Notes: a model not told the origin generated them from the letters alone. Numbered from the stretch's first letter, positions 48,151-58,513 are shown. The stretch: 64,000 bases of DNA from JBBQTQ01 sp038213135 (GCA_038213135.1 JBBQTQ010000001.1:1-64000), one strand, 5' to 3'. Program-made: numbers and translations.

Positions 48151-49233
48151 GTGGCCGTCGTGAAGCCGTTTCGCGCCGTCCGCTACGGCGAGCGCGCGGG
48201 GCCGATCGAGCAGCTCGTCGCACCTCCCTACGACGTTCTCGGCGAGCGCGAGCGGGCCGAGTACCTCACCCGCAGCCCGTACAACGTCGTCCACCTGACG
48301 CTGCCGGACGACGAGGCCGACGCCGCTCGGCTCTGGCGCGAGTGGCAGGGCGAAGCCCTCCTCGTCCGCGACGAGTCGCCCGCCTGCTGGTGGTTGTCGC
48401 AGACCTACACCGGCCCGGACGGAGTCGAACGGACGCGAGACGGGCTTGTCGTCGCGCTGCGGGTCGAGCCGTACTCGGCGGGTGTCGTGCTCCCCCACGA
48501 GCGCACGCATGCCCGTCCGAAAGAGGGGAGGCTGCGGCTGTTGCGCGCGCTTCGCGCGAACGTCGAGCCGATCTTCCTGCTCTACGACGGCGAGCTGGCG
48601 GCGCCCGGCGGCGAGCCGGAGCTGACCGTCGAGCTGGAGGGCGTGCGCAATCGGCTCTGGCGCGGGGAAGGCGAGCCGCCGCCCGAGCTCCTGGACGCGT
48701 CGTTCACGATCGCGGACGGTCATCACCGCTACGAGACTGCGCTGGCTTTCCACGCGGAGGACGGCTCGGAGGAGAGCGCCTACATGATGGTCGTGCTCGT
48801 GCCCACCGCCCAGGAGGGCCTGACGATCTTCCCGACGCATCGGATCGTCGAGCGGCTCGGCGGGGTCGATGCGCCGCTCGAGACGGACGTGACGCCGTAC
48901 GAGGCACTCGCCGAGATCGAGGCCAACGCGCGCGAATGGCCGGTCGCGGTGCTCTACCGGAACGGCCGCACGTATCTCGTTCAGGGCAACGCGGCCGAGC
49001 TCGACGCGGCGTTTCTCGAGCGGTTCCAGCTCGAGGGCGTCTCGTACACACCACGGGCCGAGGAGGCGGTGGCTGCGGTGGATCGCGGCGACGCGGAGGC
49101 TGCGTTCCTGCTGCGAGCGCCGACTGTCGAGCAGGTTCTGGCGGTCGCCGGCCGCGGCGAGACGATGCCGCAGAAGAGCACCTACTTCTATCCCAAGCTC
49201 CCTTCCGGGCTGCTCTTCCAGCTGCTCGACTGA
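48151..49233 (+). CDS. DUF1015 family protein
   Basis: A 360-residue cytoplasmic protein with the DUF1015 landmarks: FRAVRYGE, VAPPYDVL, VLPHERTHARPKEGRLRLL, the ADGHHRYETA block and the C-terminal MPQKSTYFYPKLPSGL. The His-rich ADGHHRYE motif suggests an enzymatic site and some members are annotated as SerK-like kinase relatives, but no activity is settled for this group. One base separates its stop from the convergent toxin gene. Confidence 0.9.
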   Translation: MAVVKPFRAVRYGERAGPIEQLVAPPYDVLGERERAEYLTRSPYNVVHLTLPDDEADAARLWREWQGEALLVRDESPACWWLSQTYTGPDGVERTRDGLVVALRVEPYSAGVVLPHERTHARPKEGRLRLLRALRANVEPIFLLYDGELAAPGGEPELTVELEGVRNRLWRGEGEPPPELLDASFTIADGHHRYETALAFHAEDGSEESAYMMVVLVPTAQEGLTIFPTHRIVERLGGVDAPLETDVTPYEALAEIEANAREWPVAVLYRNGRTYLVQGNAAELDAAFLERFQLEGVSYTPRAEEAVAAVDRGDAEAAFLLRAPTVEQVLAVAGRGETMPQKSTYFYPKLPSGLLFQLLD

Positions 49234-49234
49234 C

Positions 49235-49564
49235 TTACTCGGATGAATCCTCTGCTAATCGCCCGGCCGTCTGGTCGAGCGGGCTCAGGTGTTTCTCGAC
49301 GATCTCCTGGATGATTTCGAGCTCGACTCGAAAGTACTCGTGGGCGATCAGGTTCCGAAGTCCGACGATTTGCGTCCATGCGATTTCAGGAGCGAGCGCC
49401 CGTGTCTCTTCGGAGATCTGGGCGGCTGCCTCTCCGATGACCACGAGGTTGTAAAGCACTGCATCCGTGGTCTTGCGGTCGAAGGCTCCGCTGGCAACGT
49501 GGCGCCCGATCGTGGCGATCGCTTCGCGTATGTCCCGCAAACGCTGTGCTTCGCGGCGGCTCAC
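49235..49564 (-). CDS. hepT: HepT-like ribonuclease toxin (DUF86)
   Basis: A 109-residue helical HEPN protein. It carries the catalytic R(x4-6)HxY signature as RNLIAHEYF (about residues 70-78), and the expected helices on both sides. HepT cleaves RNA and is silenced by MntA, in studied pairs by AMP-ylation of the Tyr in this motif. It is the downstream partner of the nucleotidyltransferase (4-base overlap), the normal order for this pair. Confidence 0.9.
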   Translation of the reverse strand: MSRREAQRLRDIREAIATIGRHVASGAFDRKTTDAVLYNLVVIGEAAAQISEETRALAPEIAWTQIVGLRNLIAHEYFRVELEIIQEIVEKHLSPLDQTAGRLAEDSSE

Positions 49565-49884
49565 AACGGAACAGCCTCAGCGAGCGCGGCATCACGCACC
49601 TCCTCGCGGAGCGTTCTAGCGGTCACGACGTCGACTCGCGCGCCAACTAGCTGCGAGAGTTCCTCGGATAACCCGAGGACGATCAGAAGCTCAGTGCCTA
49701 GCGACTCCGAGGTCGCAAGGTCGACCAGGAGGTCGATATCACTCAATGCGTCGTCGTCGCCTCGCGCAAGAGATCCGAAGAGCCGCACGTCCCGCCCTCC
49801 GTTGTCCTGGAGCAGGGAGAGGATTCGCGTCCGTTCGCTTCGCAGGACATCCCGGGGTGAGGGCCGTTCCGTGGTTGGGGTCAC
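49561..49884 (-). CDS. mntA: MntA-like nucleotidyltransferase antitoxin
   Basis: A 107-residue minimal nucleotidyltransferase with the G-S-x10-D-x-D signature intact as GSLARGDDDALSDIDLLVD, implying an active enzyme. Start GTG 49884 follows the pattern VTPTTERPSP. With HepT it forms a two-gene toxin-antitoxin unit that lies 42 bases from the divergent inositol-phosphatase gene. The pair has slightly lower GC than its neighbours by eye, consistent with horizontal movement. Confidence 0.9.
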   Translation of the reverse strand: MTPTTERPSPRDVLRSERTRILSLLQDNGGRDVRLFGSLARGDDDALSDIDLLVDLATSESLGTELLIVLGLSEELSQLVGARVDVVTARTLREEVRDAALAEAVPL

Positions 49885-49926
49885 GCGGCGAATGATCGCA
49901 GCCGCCGCTGTCGAGGCCAAGAGACT

Positions 49927-50715
49927 GTGACCTGGCTCGAGACCTGCCGCGGGGCGGTCGCCGACGTTCGCCGCGTGCTCGAGGAGCTGCCCACCCGCGC
50001 CGAGCGCGAGCCGGTCGTGGGGGACGGCGAGGGCGGTGACGAGACGACTGCGATCGACGCGGCTGCCGAGCGGGTCGTCGTCGAGCGCCTCGACCGTGAG
50101 CAGCCCGGGTTCACGCTCGTCTCGGAGGAGCTCGGCCGCCGCGCGGGCTCCGGCACGGTCGTCGTGCTCGACCCGATCGACGGCTCGATCAACGCCAAGC
50201 GTGGCATCCCGTTCTTCGCCGTCTCGATCGCCGTGGCGTCCGGGGAGACGATGGGCGACGTCGACTTCGGTTACGTCTACGACTTCGGCTCGGGCGAGGA
50301 GTGGACGGCGATCCGCGGCGAGGGCGCGTTCCTGAACGGCGAGCGACTCGGCGCGATCCGCCCGAAGGACCGGATCGAGCTCCTGTCGTTCGAGGCGACG
50401 CGAACCGACCTGATCGCCCGCCACGTCCCGGCGTTTACCGAGCTCGCCCACCGCCTGCGGATCATGGGCTCGCTCGCGCTTTCCCTCTGCCACCTCGCAG
50501 CCGGCCGGGTCGACGGCGTGTGCTCGCTGAAGCCCGCGCGGTCGGTCGACATCGCCGCCGCGCAGCTGCTCGTCCTGGAGTGCGGGCTCGCGATCGACCT
50601 GCCCGACGATCCGCCCTTCGCCGCCGCGCCGCTGGACCTCGAAGGGCGTTCACGCGTCGTCGCTGCGGGAACCCCGGCGCTGTGCGGGCAGATCGCCGAC
50701 GCACTCAGGCGCTGA
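49927..50715 (+). CDS. inositol monophosphatase family phosphatase
   Basis: A 262-residue Li-sensitive-type phosphatase. Metal sites: Glu in LVSEELG, DPIDGS (DxIDGS) and the late Asp in SVDIAAAQLLV, where the usual WDxAAG is VDIAAA. Substrates may be inositol-1-phosphate, fructose-1,6-bisphosphate or 3'-phosphoadenosine phosphate; the central INAKRGIPFFAVSIA stretch does not decide. It overlaps the convergent debranching-enzyme gene by 11 bases. Confidence 0.87.
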   Translation: MTWLETCRGAVADVRRVLEELPTRAEREPVVGDGEGGDETTAIDAAAERVVVERLDREQPGFTLVSEELGRRAGSGTVVVLDPIDGSINAKRGIPFFAVSIAVASGETMGDVDFGYVYDFGSGEEWTAIRGEGAFLNGERLGAIRPKDRIELLSFEATRTDLIARHVPAFTELAHRLRIMGSLALSLCHLAAGRVDGVCSLKPARSVDIAAAQLLVLECGLAIDLPDDPPFAAAPLDLEGRSRVVAAGTPALCGQIADALRR

Positions 50716-52717
50716 TGTCGGCGCGGCCCCAGCGGCCGCGGATGCCGCTCAGCTCGAGCCGGCCGATCCGTTCCGGTAGCGCCGGATCGGAGCGGAGCTT
50801 GTCGCCTTCGGGCTCGAGCCCGAGCATCGCACGGAGAAGCAGGAACGGCGTGCCGGTCGCCCAGGCCTGCGGGCTCGAGGCGGTCGGGTACTCGACCGGG
50901 AAGTTCGTGAGCAGGCGCGGGTAGCCGGCAAAGACCTCGGGCAGCCGGTACCGGAAATAGGTGGCTGCGTCGAGAATTGCCATCGCGATCGTGTTCGCCT
51001 CGTCGCGGAACCCGTATCGCGCGAGCCCGGCCGCGATCAGGGAGTTGTCATGCGGCCAGACCGTCCCGTCGTGGTACTCGATCGGGCTGTAGCCGCCCTC
51101 GGCCGTCCCCATCGTCCGGACTCCCCACCCGGAGAAGAGCTCGTCGCCGAGCAGGTGCCGTGCCAGCGCCGGCGCCTTGTCCTCGTCGACGATCCCGCTC
51201 CAGAGCAGGTGGCCGACGTTCGACGTGAGGCTGTCGACGGGCTTCTTCTCGCCGTCGAGCGCGAGCGCGAAGAACTCGCGATCCGCCAGCCAGAAGTCGC
51301 GGTTGAAGCGCTCCCGTAGCACGGTCGCGTCGCTCTCCAACCGCGCCGCCAGCTCCGGGTCGCCCCAGAAGTCCCGCGCCAGCCGAGCGCATCGCAGCTT
51401 CGCGTCGTACACGTAGCCCTGCAGCTCGCAGACCGCCCGCGGCAGCGAGGAGAGCGAGCCGTCGTGCTGGAGGATCGAGTTCCAGGAGTCCTTCCAGCAC
51501 TGGTTCTCGAGCCCCGACTCGGTGTTGCGCTCGTACTCGACGTACCCGTCGCCGTCGCGGTCGCCGTAGCGATCGATCCATTCGAGGGCAGCGCGCGCGT
51601 TCGGCTCGAGCTCGCGGACGAGCTCGGCGTCACCGGTCCAGCGCTCCGTCTCGTCGAGCAGGATCAGCCACAGCGGCGTGGAGTCGAAGCTGCCGTAGTA
51701 CGGCGAGTGTGGCCGCTCGTGGAAGTGCGTCAGCTCGCCGAAGCGCAGCTCGTGCAGGATCTTGCCGGGCTGCTCCTCGCGGAAGTGGTCCTCCTTCTTC
51801 CCCTGCAGGGCGCCGAGCACGCGCAGGGTCGTCGCGGCGAGCTCCGGGTGGAAGGGCAGGGCCTGATAGCTCGTGATCACGCTGTCGCGGCCGAAGAGAG
51901 CCATGAACCAGGGCAGTCCGGCGGCGGGTACCGAGGCACTCGGGAACTGCGGCAGGATGTCGTCCACGTAGAAGCGCAGCGCGGCCAGGTCGACGAGGCT
52001 GCGGCGGCGGATGTGGTGGAGCGGGTCCCAGTCGCAGTCGAGCTTCGGCGCCGCCTCGAGCCACTCCTCGAGGCTGTGCTGGATGTTCGGCCGCGCCTCG
52101 TGCTGGCCGTGGCCGTACTTCGGCCCCGTGAGCGCTCCGTCGACCGGGTGCACGTCGAGGCAGGTCGACCACTCACCCTTGGCCGGGATCCGGATGCGGA
52201 AGACGAGTCCATCCCTCGTCAGCTCCGCCTTCGCAGTCGACGTGATGCGCGTCTCGCGAACCCAGTCCTCGCGCCTGTACCCGAGCACGAGCTCGCCGGG
52301 ACGCACGTCGACGTAGCTCTCGCCTTTCTTGGCGAGCGCGTCCTTCACCTCGAAGAGGTCGGCGAAGTCGGACGCAGCTGCGAGATGGAGCTCGATCTCG
52401 GCGGTCTCGAGGCCGTGGTTGAAGACGATCAGGTCCTCGTGGAAGCCGTCGCCGACGACCCGTTTGCGGATCATCGACAGGGACGGGTCCTTGTAGACGG
52501 TTCCCGTCGGCGGGTGGACGAAGAACTGCGTCGAGAAATAGTCGATGTCGTCGAAGGAGAGCAGCAGCGGCGTCTGCCCGGCGATCGTCAGCTTCCACTT
52601 CGAGAGGAAGCGCGTGTCCCGGTGGAAGAGGCCCTGCGGCTGATCGGGTGCCGCATCGATGTCGCCGGAGTTGGCGCAGACGACGAAGGTGGAGCCGTCG
52701 AGGATGCTGACCGGCAT
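50705..52717 (-). CDS. amylo-alpha-1,6-glucosidase-type glycogen debranching enzyme
   Basis: A 670-residue protein. The N-terminal GDE_N_bis domain (about 1-200) begins ILDGSTFVVCANSGDI and contains GLFHRDTRFLSKWKL; the C-terminal (alpha/alpha)6 barrel contains LPWFMALFGRDSVITSYQALPFHPELA, HERPHSPYYGSFDSTPLWLILLDE, GLENQCWKDSW and YSPIEYHDGTVWPHDNSLIAAGL. The acid/base residues probably include the Asp of KDSW and the Glu/Asp of the late blocks. Start ATG 52717; the codons before it are not conserved-looking. Confidence 0.88.
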   Translation of the reverse strand: MPVSILDGSTFVVCANSGDIDAAPDQPQGLFHRDTRFLSKWKLTIAGQTPLLLSFDDIDYFSTQFFVHPPTGTVYKDPSLSMIRKRVVGDGFHEDLIVFNHGLETAEIELHLAAASDFADLFEVKDALAKKGESYVDVRPGELVLGYRREDWVRETRITSTAKAELTRDGLVFRIRIPAKGEWSTCLDVHPVDGALTGPKYGHGQHEARPNIQHSLEEWLEAAPKLDCDWDPLHHIRRRSLVDLAALRFYVDDILPQFPSASVPAAGLPWFMALFGRDSVITSYQALPFHPELAATTLRVLGALQGKKEDHFREEQPGKILHELRFGELTHFHERPHSPYYGSFDSTPLWLILLDETERWTGDAELVRELEPNARAALEWIDRYGDRDGDGYVEYERNTESGLENQCWKDSWNSILQHDGSLSSLPRAVCELQGYVYDAKLRCARLARDFWGDPELAARLESDATVLRERFNRDFWLADREFFALALDGEKKPVDSLTSNVGHLLWSGIVDEDKAPALARHLLGDELFSGWGVRTMGTAEGGYSPIEYHDGTVWPHDNSLIAAGLARYGFRDEANTIAMAILDAATYFRYRLPEVFAGYPRLLTNFPVEYPTASSPQAWATGTPFLLLRAMLGLEPEGDKLRSDPALPERIGRLELSGIRGRWGRADISA

Positions 52718-52754
52718 CCGCGCCAGACTAACCCGCGGGGCGTACGATCCTGGG

Positions 52755-53101
52755 ATGCACCTGCTGCTCGTGGCAGCGAGCTTCGTCGCCCTTCTGCAGG
52801 GCGGGCCGAAGACTCCGCCCGCAGACAACAAGACGAAGTGGCCTTACACGGTCACCGTCAAGGATGCGAAGGGCCATCCGGTGCCCGCGAAGATCACCGT
52901 CCAGATCCTCGATCCGATCGGCGGCGTCCACGCGGTGCAGTTCGACAGCAACACCAAGCCGATCACGAATCATCCGATCGTCGGGCGCTTCCGCGACCAG
53001 CTCGAGTGGCCGCCCGAGGCGCGCGGCTTCAAGTTCACGTTCCGGGTGATCGTGAAGGCGCTCGGCTCGACGAAGACGCTCTCGACGGTCGTCCAGCCGC
53101 G

Positions 53102-53105
<4 letters not shown>
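52755..53105 (+). CDS. small secreted Ig-like protein, function unknown
   Basis: A 116-residue protein with a short signal peptide (about 1-17) and one beta-sandwich-like domain: YTVTVKDAKGHPVPAKITVQILDPIGGVHAVQ reads as a carboxypeptidase-regulatory or Ig-like fold, with FKFTFRVIVKALGSTKTLSTVV as its last strands. No active site is visible. Its TGA overlaps the TTG start of the ABC ATPase, suggesting translational coupling and perhaps a role in what that transporter exports. Confidence 0.6.
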
Positions 53106-53791
<686 letters not shown>

Positions 53792-54898
53792 CCGCGCGCC
53801 AGGCCGGGTAGAGGGCGCCGAGGATCCCAACGCCGAGGGCGAATGCTAGCCCCCAGGCGAAGACGCCGGCCGTGAACTCCGGCGAGACGAGCGAGGAGAG
53901 AGCGCTCTCGCGCGTGAAGAGGTCGGCTGCGACCCAGCCGACGAGCAGGCCGAGGCCGAGCGCGATCACGCCGATGCCGGCGGCCTCGCTGACGATCAGC
54001 AACGCGATCCGCCGCTTCGGCCAGCCGACCGCGCGCATGATCCCGATCTCCCGGGTCCTCTCGAACACGGACATCGCCATCGTGTTCGTAACGCCGATCC
54101 CGCCGACGATCAGCGCGAGCAGCGAAAAGATCCAGCCGCTCTCGATGATCACGCGGCTCGACGTGTCGACCTTGACCGCCTGGCCGGGCTCGGTCACCGC
54201 CGTGACGCCCGGGAAGCGGCGCTCGAGCTCCTTCGCCACGTCCTTCGGGCGGTGGCCGAGCTGGACGGTGATCCCGAGCGTCGTCACCTCGCCCGGATGG
54301 CCGGCGAGTCGCTGCACCGTCGCAAGCGGCAGCACGGCGCCGTTGTCCTCGTAGCGATCGCCGCTGTGGTAGACCCCGGCGATCGGCAGCCGGGCGTGCT
54401 CGACGCTCAGCGTTCGCCCCGGCGAGAGATGGAGCCGGCGGGCAGCGCGGTCGCCGATCAGCGCCTGGTCCTGAACGGGCCGGTGGCCGTCGACGATTAC
54501 GAGGCGCTGCTCCGTGAACTCATTCGGCGCGAAACCGAAGACGAGGAACGCGTTGTCTCCTTGCGCATTGCTGACTCGCAGGAAGATCCGGGACACGTGC
54601 GCGACGCCGGGCTGCGCCGCGATCTTCTGCGCGAGGCTGTCTGGCAGCAGTGACTTCGTGAGGTCGGCGGCGCCGTTCTGGAAGAGCCCGAAGTCCGCGC
54701 GGCCGACGTGGATCAGGTCGCTGGCCGTCCGGCGCACGCCTGCGGCGATCGAGAGCAGGGCAACGATCAGACCGACACCGACGGCCACGCCCGCCGCGGT
54801 GAGTGCGGTCCGGGCTCGCCGGCGGCGCAGGTTCTTCCAGACGAAGCCGGCCCAGGTCACAAGGGCATTCTCTACCCCGTTGGTAGGGTGGAACGACG

Positions 54899-55954
54899 AT
54901 GCGCGAAGCGATTTTGAAGGCGCTCGAGAACGTGATCGACCCCGAGTTGCGGCGGCCGGTCACCGAGCTCGACATGGTGAGGGACGTCCAGATCGAGGGC
55001 GGCGATGTGACCGTGACTATCGCCCTGACCGTCGCCGGCTGCCCGCTCCGGTCGTCGTTCCAGGACCAGGTCGCCGCGCATGTTGGGGCGGTCGCCGGTG
55101 TCGAGACGGTGCGGCTCGAGTTCGACGTGATGAGCCCCGAGGAGAAGACGGCGCTGACGACCAAGCTGCGCGGCGGCGTCGAGAACCGCTCGAAGGGGAT
55201 CACCGTCTCGCGCTCGACTCGCGTGATCGCGCTCGCGAGCGGCAAGGGCGGCGTCGGCAAGTCGTCGCTGACGGTGAACCTGGCGGCTGCCTTCTCGGGG
55301 CTGGGGCAGCAGGTCGGAGTCCTCGACGCGGACATCTACGGCCACTCGATTCCGCACATGCTCGGCATCTCGCAGAAGCCGGTGGTCGTCGACAAGCTGA
55401 TCGTCCCGCCGGTCAAGGACGACCTGAAGCTGATGTCGATCGGGTTCTTCCTCGACGAGAACTCGCCGGTGATGTGGCGTGGCCCGATGCTCCATCGCGC
55501 GCTGGAGCAGTTCCTCTCTGACGTGCACTGGGGCGACCTGGACGTGCTGCTCGTGGACATGCCGCCGGGAACCGGCGACGTGGCGATCTCGCTTGGGCAG
55601 CTCCTTCCGCGCGCGGAGGTGGTGATCGTGACGACCCCGCAGCCGCTCGCCCAGGAGGTCGCGGTCCGTGCTGCGCTGATGGCGCAGAAGACGAACATGC
55701 GCGTGATCGGTGTGATCGAGAACATGACCTCCGAGGTCTTCGGCTCGGGCGGCGGCGAGCGGCTCGCCGAGCAGATCGGCGCGCCGCTGCTCGGTCAGGT
55801 GCCGCTGGACGCACGTCTCCGCGAGTGCGGCGACCGCGGCGAGCCGCTCGTTCTTGCCGACCCCGAGTGCGAGACTGCGCAAACGATTGTCGCGATCGCC
55901 GAGACGATCCACGCGACTCGCAAGGCGTTCAAGCCGCTGCCGGTTCTGTCCTAA
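54899..55954 (+). CDS. mrp: Mrp/NBP35-type Fe-S carrier ATPase
   Basis: A 351-residue protein: an N-terminal MIP18/DUF59 domain (about 1-85, ENVIDPELRRPVTELDMV) and a P-loop ATPase domain with deviant Walker A SGKGGVGKSS, switch DADIYGHSIP and VDMPPGTGD. It is thought to hold and pass on Fe-S clusters. The CxxC cluster-binding pair seen in many Mrp proteins is missing in the NMTSEVFGSGGGERLAEQ region, as in many actinobacterial versions. Starts ATG 54899. Confidence 0.93.
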   Translation: MREAILKALENVIDPELRRPVTELDMVRDVQIEGGDVTVTIALTVAGCPLRSSFQDQVAAHVGAVAGVETVRLEFDVMSPEEKTALTTKLRGGVENRSKGITVSRSTRVIALASGKGGVGKSSLTVNLAAAFSGLGQQVGVLDADIYGHSIPHMLGISQKPVVVDKLIVPPVKDDLKLMSIGFFLDENSPVMWRGPMLHRALEQFLSDVHWGDLDVLLVDMPPGTGDVAISLGQLLPRAEVVIVTTPQPLAQEVAVRAALMAQKTNMRVIGVIENMTSEVFGSGGGERLAEQIGAPLLGQVPLDARLRECGDRGEPLVLADPECETAQTIVAIAETIHATRKAFKPLPVLS

Positions 55955-55960
55955 CGGGCC

Positions 55961-55988
55961 ACGTCCGGGGTCAGACCCCGGTCGTGTC
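55961..55988. terminator. palindrome between convergent mrp and UPF0173 genes
   Basis: CCGGGGTC-A-GACCCCGG with flanking ACG/CGT forms a very strong near-perfect palindrome starting 7-10 bases after the mrp stop. The stop codon of the UPF0173 gene (55971-55973 on the minus strand) lies in its centre. It is symmetrical, so it could end transcripts from both sides. Similar GGGGTCAGACCCC palindromes occur in many soil bacteria. Confidence 0.55.
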
Positions 55989-56666
55989 TCCCGGCGCCAT
56001 GTCCTCGACCGTGACTCCGAGCGCGAGCTTGCGCAGCTCCTCCGGCGTTCCGGTCAGCACGGGGAACGTGCCCCAGTGGCACGGCACGCAGCGCTTGACC
56101 CCGAGCAACTCCAGCGCGACAGCGGCCTCCTCCGGGCCCATGGTGAACCAGTCGCCGATCGGGAGCACCGCAAGGTCCGGCTTGTAGATTCGCCCGATCA
56201 GCGCCATGTCGCCGAAGACGCACGTGTCGCCGGCGAAGTAGATCGTCTCGCCGTGCTCCAGGCGGATTACGAGGCCGCACGCGTCCCCCAGATACGTTCC
56301 ATCCTCCGCGCTGGACGAGTGGAGCGCGTTCGTCAGCGTGTACCGGATCCCGTCGATCTCCTGGCTGCCACCCTTGTTGATCCCCGGCAGCTTGCCCACG
56401 TTCGCACCCTGCTTCCCGAGCCAGGTCTTCAGCTCGATGATGGCGACCACCGAGGGCTCGAAGCGCTTCGTCAGCTCGACGGTGTCGCCCAGGTGGTCGC
56501 CGTGACCATGCGTGAGTGCGATTACGTCGACGCGCTCCGGCTCCTTCTCAGCGTCGGGGCACTTTGGGTTGCCGGTCAGAAACGGATCGACGTAGATGCG
56601 CTTGCCGGTCGACGTGTCGATTCGGAACGACGCGTGTCCGAGCCAGGTGAGCGAAGCCTCTGCCAT
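55971..56666 (-). CDS. UPF0173 metal-dependent hydrolase
   Basis: A 231-residue metallo-beta-lactamase-fold protein of the UPF0173 family. Metal ligands: TWLGHASFRI, the THGHGDHLGD motif, DTCVFGDMALIG with a metal Asp (GDTCVF) and the late CHWGTFPVLTG. Substrate not known. The stop is inside the palindrome shared with mrp. Family start ATG 56666 agrees with MAEASLTWLGHA. Confidence 0.93.
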   Translation of the reverse strand: MAEASLTWLGHASFRIDTSTGKRIYVDPFLTGNPKCPDAEKEPERVDVIALTHGHGDHLGDTVELTKRFEPSVVAIIELKTWLGKQGANVGKLPGINKGGSQEIDGIRYTLTNALHSSSAEDGTYLGDACGLVIRLEHGETIYFAGDTCVFGDMALIGRIYKPDLAVLPIGDWFTMGPEEAAVALELLGVKRCVPCHWGTFPVLTGTPEELRKLALGVTVEDMAPGDTTGV

Positions 56667-56724
56667 TCGATTTCCCCCCGTTTTCGTCGCAGGACTGTCC
56701 GATGCGCCCGCGAATCTAACGGGC

Positions 56725-57111
56725 GTGCCCCGGGTCGCGCTGCCGCCGATAGCGCTCGCAGTCCTCGCCGGACTCGCCGACGCCGCCGGCGGTCACTCGA
56801 TCGCCTTCTGGCTCTTGGTTCTGGCAGTGCCGGCCGCAGCGATCGCCGCGCTCGCCACTCTCGACGCGGCGCTCGAGCCCGACGGCTCCCGCTCGCTCCG
56901 CCATGCGTGGCTGCAGAGTGCGGCGCTCGTCCTGCTGCTCGCCGTCACCGCTGTCCGCGCACCCGTTCGGGCCACCGGTCACGTGCCGAGCTTCGCCGTG
57001 ACTGCGTACGTTCTCTGCCTCCTCGTCTTCGCGCTGCAGGCGTTCGTCGCGATCGTGCCGACGCTGCGCGCGCTGGGCCGCCAGATGAAGCCGGGCGCCG
57101 CGGCTCGCTAG
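56725..57111 (+). CDS. small polytopic membrane protein, unknown
   Basis: A 128-residue protein from GTG 56725 with about four membrane helices (10-22, 27-48, 70-86, 98-117) and a Pro-rich first turn. No family is recognised and no charged catalytic motif is seen. An upstream extension to 56596 is open but is antisense to the UPF0173 start and unlikely. It ends 9 bases before the convergent MFS gene. Confidence 0.6.
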   Translation: MPRVALPPIALAVLAGLADAAGGHSIAFWLLVLAVPAAAIAALATLDAALEPDGSRSLRHAWLQSAALVLLLAVTAVRAPVRATGHVPSFAVTAYVLCLLVFALQAFVAIVPTLRALGRQMKPGAAAR

Positions 57112-57120
57112 AAGCCGCGC

Positions 57121-58458
57121 CTAACCTTCTCGGCTACTCGCCACGTTCGGCTCGGCCTGGGCTCTAAGGAGCAGCGCGTCGTTGTGCGGTTGCGCCATCA
57201 CCTCTGCGTCTTCGGTGCTCGTGATCGTGCGGATCGGGGAGAGGATGAGGGGCACGAAGGCGAGCGAGGCGCCGATGGCGCCGATCCAGAGAGTCTCTCG
57301 GAGTCCGACGTGAGAGCCGAGCGCTCCGCCGAGGAGTCCTCCGAGCGGGATCACACCCCAGACGACGAATCGTCTGGAGGCAGTCATCCGGCCAAGCATC
57401 CGATCCGGTGTGATCGCCTGGCTGAGCGTGATCGCCGTGATGTTGTAGATGACCGACCCGAGCGCGAAGACGAACTGCGCGACCACGAGGAACGGGATGG
57501 CGAGCGAGCCTGAGGCGAGGGGAATGAGGACAAGCGCCCAGGCATTCGTGGCAGCTCCGATGAGTGTCTTGCCGATCCCGAACCTCCGCGTCAGGCGTGT
57601 CGCGGCGACGGCGCCCAGCAGGGAGCCGATGCTGCCGAGGGTGAAGGTCAAGCCGATCGTCGCTGGCGAGAGGTGCAGCTGCCGAACCGCGTAGACGAGG
57701 ACGATCGAGAAGATCAGGGTCGTGAAGAAGTTGCTGATCGCGACGAACAGGATGCTCGGTCGCATGAACGGGTGGCGAAGGACGTACCTCAACCCTTCCG
57801 CAATCTCGGTTCGCATCCGCGGTCTGTGACCGCTGACCCGCTCGCGCGCCGTCTCCTCACGTCGAATCCGCGCAAGGAACAGAGCAGACACGACGAAGCT
57901 GGCAGCATCGAGCAGGATCGCGTACGGCGCGCGTAACGCACCGACCAAGATCCCGGCAAGTCCAGGGCCGGCTACCCCAGCAGTGGAACGAGTGAACTCC
58001 AGTTTCGAGTTGCCCTCGCCGATATCCCCGCGCTCGACGAGTGAGGGCAGATAGGACTGGTAGGCGACGTCGAAGAAGACCGTCAGAAGGCCGGCGAGGA
58101 AGCCGACGGCGTAGATCTGTCCCAGCGTCAGCTCGCCTAACACATACGCGAGAGGTATCGAGCCAAGGGCGAGCGCACGCCCGCAATCCGCGGCTATCAA
58201 GATCGGCCGCCGCCGTAATCGGTCGACCCAAACACCGGCAGGAAGACTGAACAAGACGAACGGAAGCATCTCGACCACGCCGAGCGCCGCAACCTCGAAG
58301 GTCGTCGCCCGGAGAACGAGGATCGCCGCAAGAGGCAGCGCGAGCTGCGTCACTTGGCTCCCGAACTGGCTGATCGTCTGCCCCGACCAGAGGCACAAGA
58401 AATCGCCGTTATGCCAAAGCGCGCCTTGCGGACGGAGCCCCATGAGCAAACCGCGCAT
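57121..58458 (-). CDS. MFS transporter (EntS/DHA3-like exporter)
   Basis: A 445-residue 12-helix transporter. Marks: the first helix WHNGDFLCLWSGQTISQFGSQVTQLALPLAA, motif A-like loop GVWVDRLRRRPILIAADCGRA, motif C area TRSTAGVAGPGLAG and TPDRMLGRMTASRRFVVWG in the second half, as in the MFS_3/enterobactin exporter group. It is flanked by complex I genes and a small membrane gene and shows noticeably more A/T at third positions than neighbours, compatible with recent transfer. Confidence 0.9.
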   Translation of the reverse strand: MRGLLMGLRPQGALWHNGDFLCLWSGQTISQFGSQVTQLALPLAAILVLRATTFEVAALGVVEMLPFVLFSLPAGVWVDRLRRRPILIAADCGRALALGSIPLAYVLGELTLGQIYAVGFLAGLLTVFFDVAYQSYLPSLVERGDIGEGNSKLEFTRSTAGVAGPGLAGILVGALRAPYAILLDAASFVVSALFLARIRREETARERVSGHRPRMRTEIAEGLRYVLRHPFMRPSILFVAISNFFTTLIFSIVLVYAVRQLHLSPATIGLTFTLGSIGSLLGAVAATRLTRRFGIGKTLIGAATNAWALVLIPLASGSLAIPFLVVAQFVFALGSVIYNITAITLSQAITPDRMLGRMTASRRFVVWGVIPLGGLLGGALGSHVGLRETLWIGAIGASLAFVPLILSPIRTITSTEDAEVMAQPHNDALLLRAQAEPNVASSREG

Positions 58459-58513
58459 CCAGCCGAACTATGTCAAGGGCGTTCGCCTGGCCCGCGTTTG
58501 GGACGCTGTGCTC

